A stretch of 64,000 bases of DNA from Parapedobacter lycopersici (GTDB taxonomy: Bacteria; Bacteroidota; Bacteroidia; Sphingobacteriales; Sphingobacteriaceae), in NCBI RefSeq assembly GCF_024643285.1, contig NZ_JAMSLW010000002.1, positions 248,001 to 312,000 on the forward strand, read 5' to 3'. Positions 63,373 through 64,000 of this stretch are shown here, piece by piece. The notes under the pieces are model-generated. The model worked only from the letters and a program-made list of their open reading frames with translations, was not told the origin of the DNA and searched no databases. Position 1 is the first letter of the stretch. Each line of letters starts with the position of its first letter. A program made the translations under genes and the position numbers.

Positions 63373-64000
63373 ATGATAAAGAACTATTTAAAAATCGCCT
63401 GGCGGAACCTCGTGAAACACAAGTTGTATTCCGCTATTAAGATCGGGGGCTTTGCCTTTAGCATTGCCGCCTGCGTGTTAATCACTTTATTTATCCGGCA
63501 TGAAATCAGCTATGATCGCTCGTACCCCGATTCGGATCGACTTTACCGCGCGGTCATGTCCATCAACGATGACAAAGGCGATCCGCGAGAAGGCACCTCA
63601 TTTATGGCGCCTTTTGCGCCGACGATGAAAGCTAACTTCCCCGAGATTGAACACGCAGGACGGCTGTTACCCAATCCATTATTTGGCGCAGGGAGTAATC
63701 AGGTGTCCACGGCAGACAATCCGGAAAGCCTGCATGAAGACGGAATTGTATATGCCGACCAGGAATTGCTAAATGCCCTTCAGCTCCCCATGATTCAGGG
63801 CGATCCGCAACATGCCTTGGATGAGCCCAATACAGTGGTATTGACCGCGACTAAGGCAGGTAAATATTTTCCGGATGGAAACCCTGTCGGTAAGGTCATC
63901 TACCTGAACGACAACAAGGAAAAACCGTACACCATTAAGGGTGTGCTGGAAGATATTCCTAGCAATTCACACCTTTATGGTTTTGATTTTTTCCTTTCAC
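63373..64000 (+). CDS. MacB/FtsX family ABC permease 4, 5' part
   Basis: The first 209 codons of a further permease, cut by the window end. It starts MIKNYLKIAWRNLVKHKLYS, has the first membrane helix (about 21-43), then YDRSYPDSDRLYR and a MacB core with VVLTATKAGKYFPDGNPVGK, the same arrangement as the preceding three. It lies 39 bases after permease 3 on the same strand, so it is in the same operon. More permeases may follow beyond the window. Confidence 0.9.
   Translation, partial: MIKNYLKIAWRNLVKHKLYSAIKIGGFAFSIAACVLITLFIRHEISYDRSYPDSDRLYRAVMSINDDKGDPREGTSFMAPFAPTMKANFPEIEHAGRLLPNPLFGAGSNQVSTADNPESLHEDGIVYADQELLNALQLPMIQGDPQHALDEPNTVVLTATKAGKYFPDGNPVGKVIYLNDNKEKPYTIKGVLEDIPSNSHLYGFDFFLS

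Overview
This 64-kb window is a chromosomal segment of a member of the Bacteroidota, most likely Sphingobacteriia. I infer this from several things in the sequence. Promoters repeatedly read TTTG-N18-20-TAnnTTTG, the Bacteroidota vegetative form. Starts are not preceded by obvious Shine-Dalgarno sites. There is a type IX secretion sorting tail, a long plant-like IspG, a ParE of Bacteroidota type, and metzincins and SusD-free lipoproteins typical of the phylum. Base composition looks close to 50% GC, which would fit a Parapedobacter-like genome, but the genus is a guess.

Layout. 1-13 kb: the end of an alpha-2-macroglobulin, parE, purU, a cupin, a methyltransferase, an MlaFE lipid-transport pair, an SDR, a PspC/LiaF-like/RDD envelope cluster and ispG. 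13-25 kb: an amino-acid permease, tyrS, a DUF4397 lipoprotein, ftsK-lolA, a lytic transglycosylase, an S4 pseudouridine synthase, a MazG-like enzyme and a YhcC-type radical SAM protein. 25-38.8 kb, minus strand: the core information-processing cluster tRNA-Thr-Tyr-Gly-Thr, tuf, tRNA-Trp, secE, nusG, rplKAJL, rpoBC, with identifiable promoters, an attenuator-like region before rpoB and a strong terminator after rpoC. 38.8-49.3 kb: accessory genes, namely a PQQ dehydrogenase with a built-in cytochrome c, an Omp85-like barrel, a broken AT-rich KilA-N gene, a large metzincin, a stand-alone TrpB2, a shortened methyltransferase-like protein and a SirB1-type protein.

49.3-64 kb: a regulated efflux locus. 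A histidine kinase and an NtrC-type sigma-54 activator lie beside divergent tolC and hlyD genes. The hlyD side continues with one MacB-type ATPase and at least four large MacB/FtsX permeases, the last cut by the window end. The tolC-hlyD intergenic region carries a cluster of GGTGTYCG half-sites flanked on both sides by outward-facing TGGCAC boxes. This suggests that the neighbouring activator drives both arms from one enhancer.

The most unusual non-coding signal is a family of degenerate 7-bp tandem arrays (core RGCYAAC on one strand). They sit just upstream of start codons of unrelated genes and occupy most gaps of the efflux operon. Other points of note are a tRNA-Thr-like fragment in the leader of the tRNA operon, an 11-bp-period repeat upstream of trpB2, and a frameshift plus an exact 39-bp duplication in the KilA-N gene. 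No CRISPR array, insertion sequence, rRNA gene or integrase was seen.
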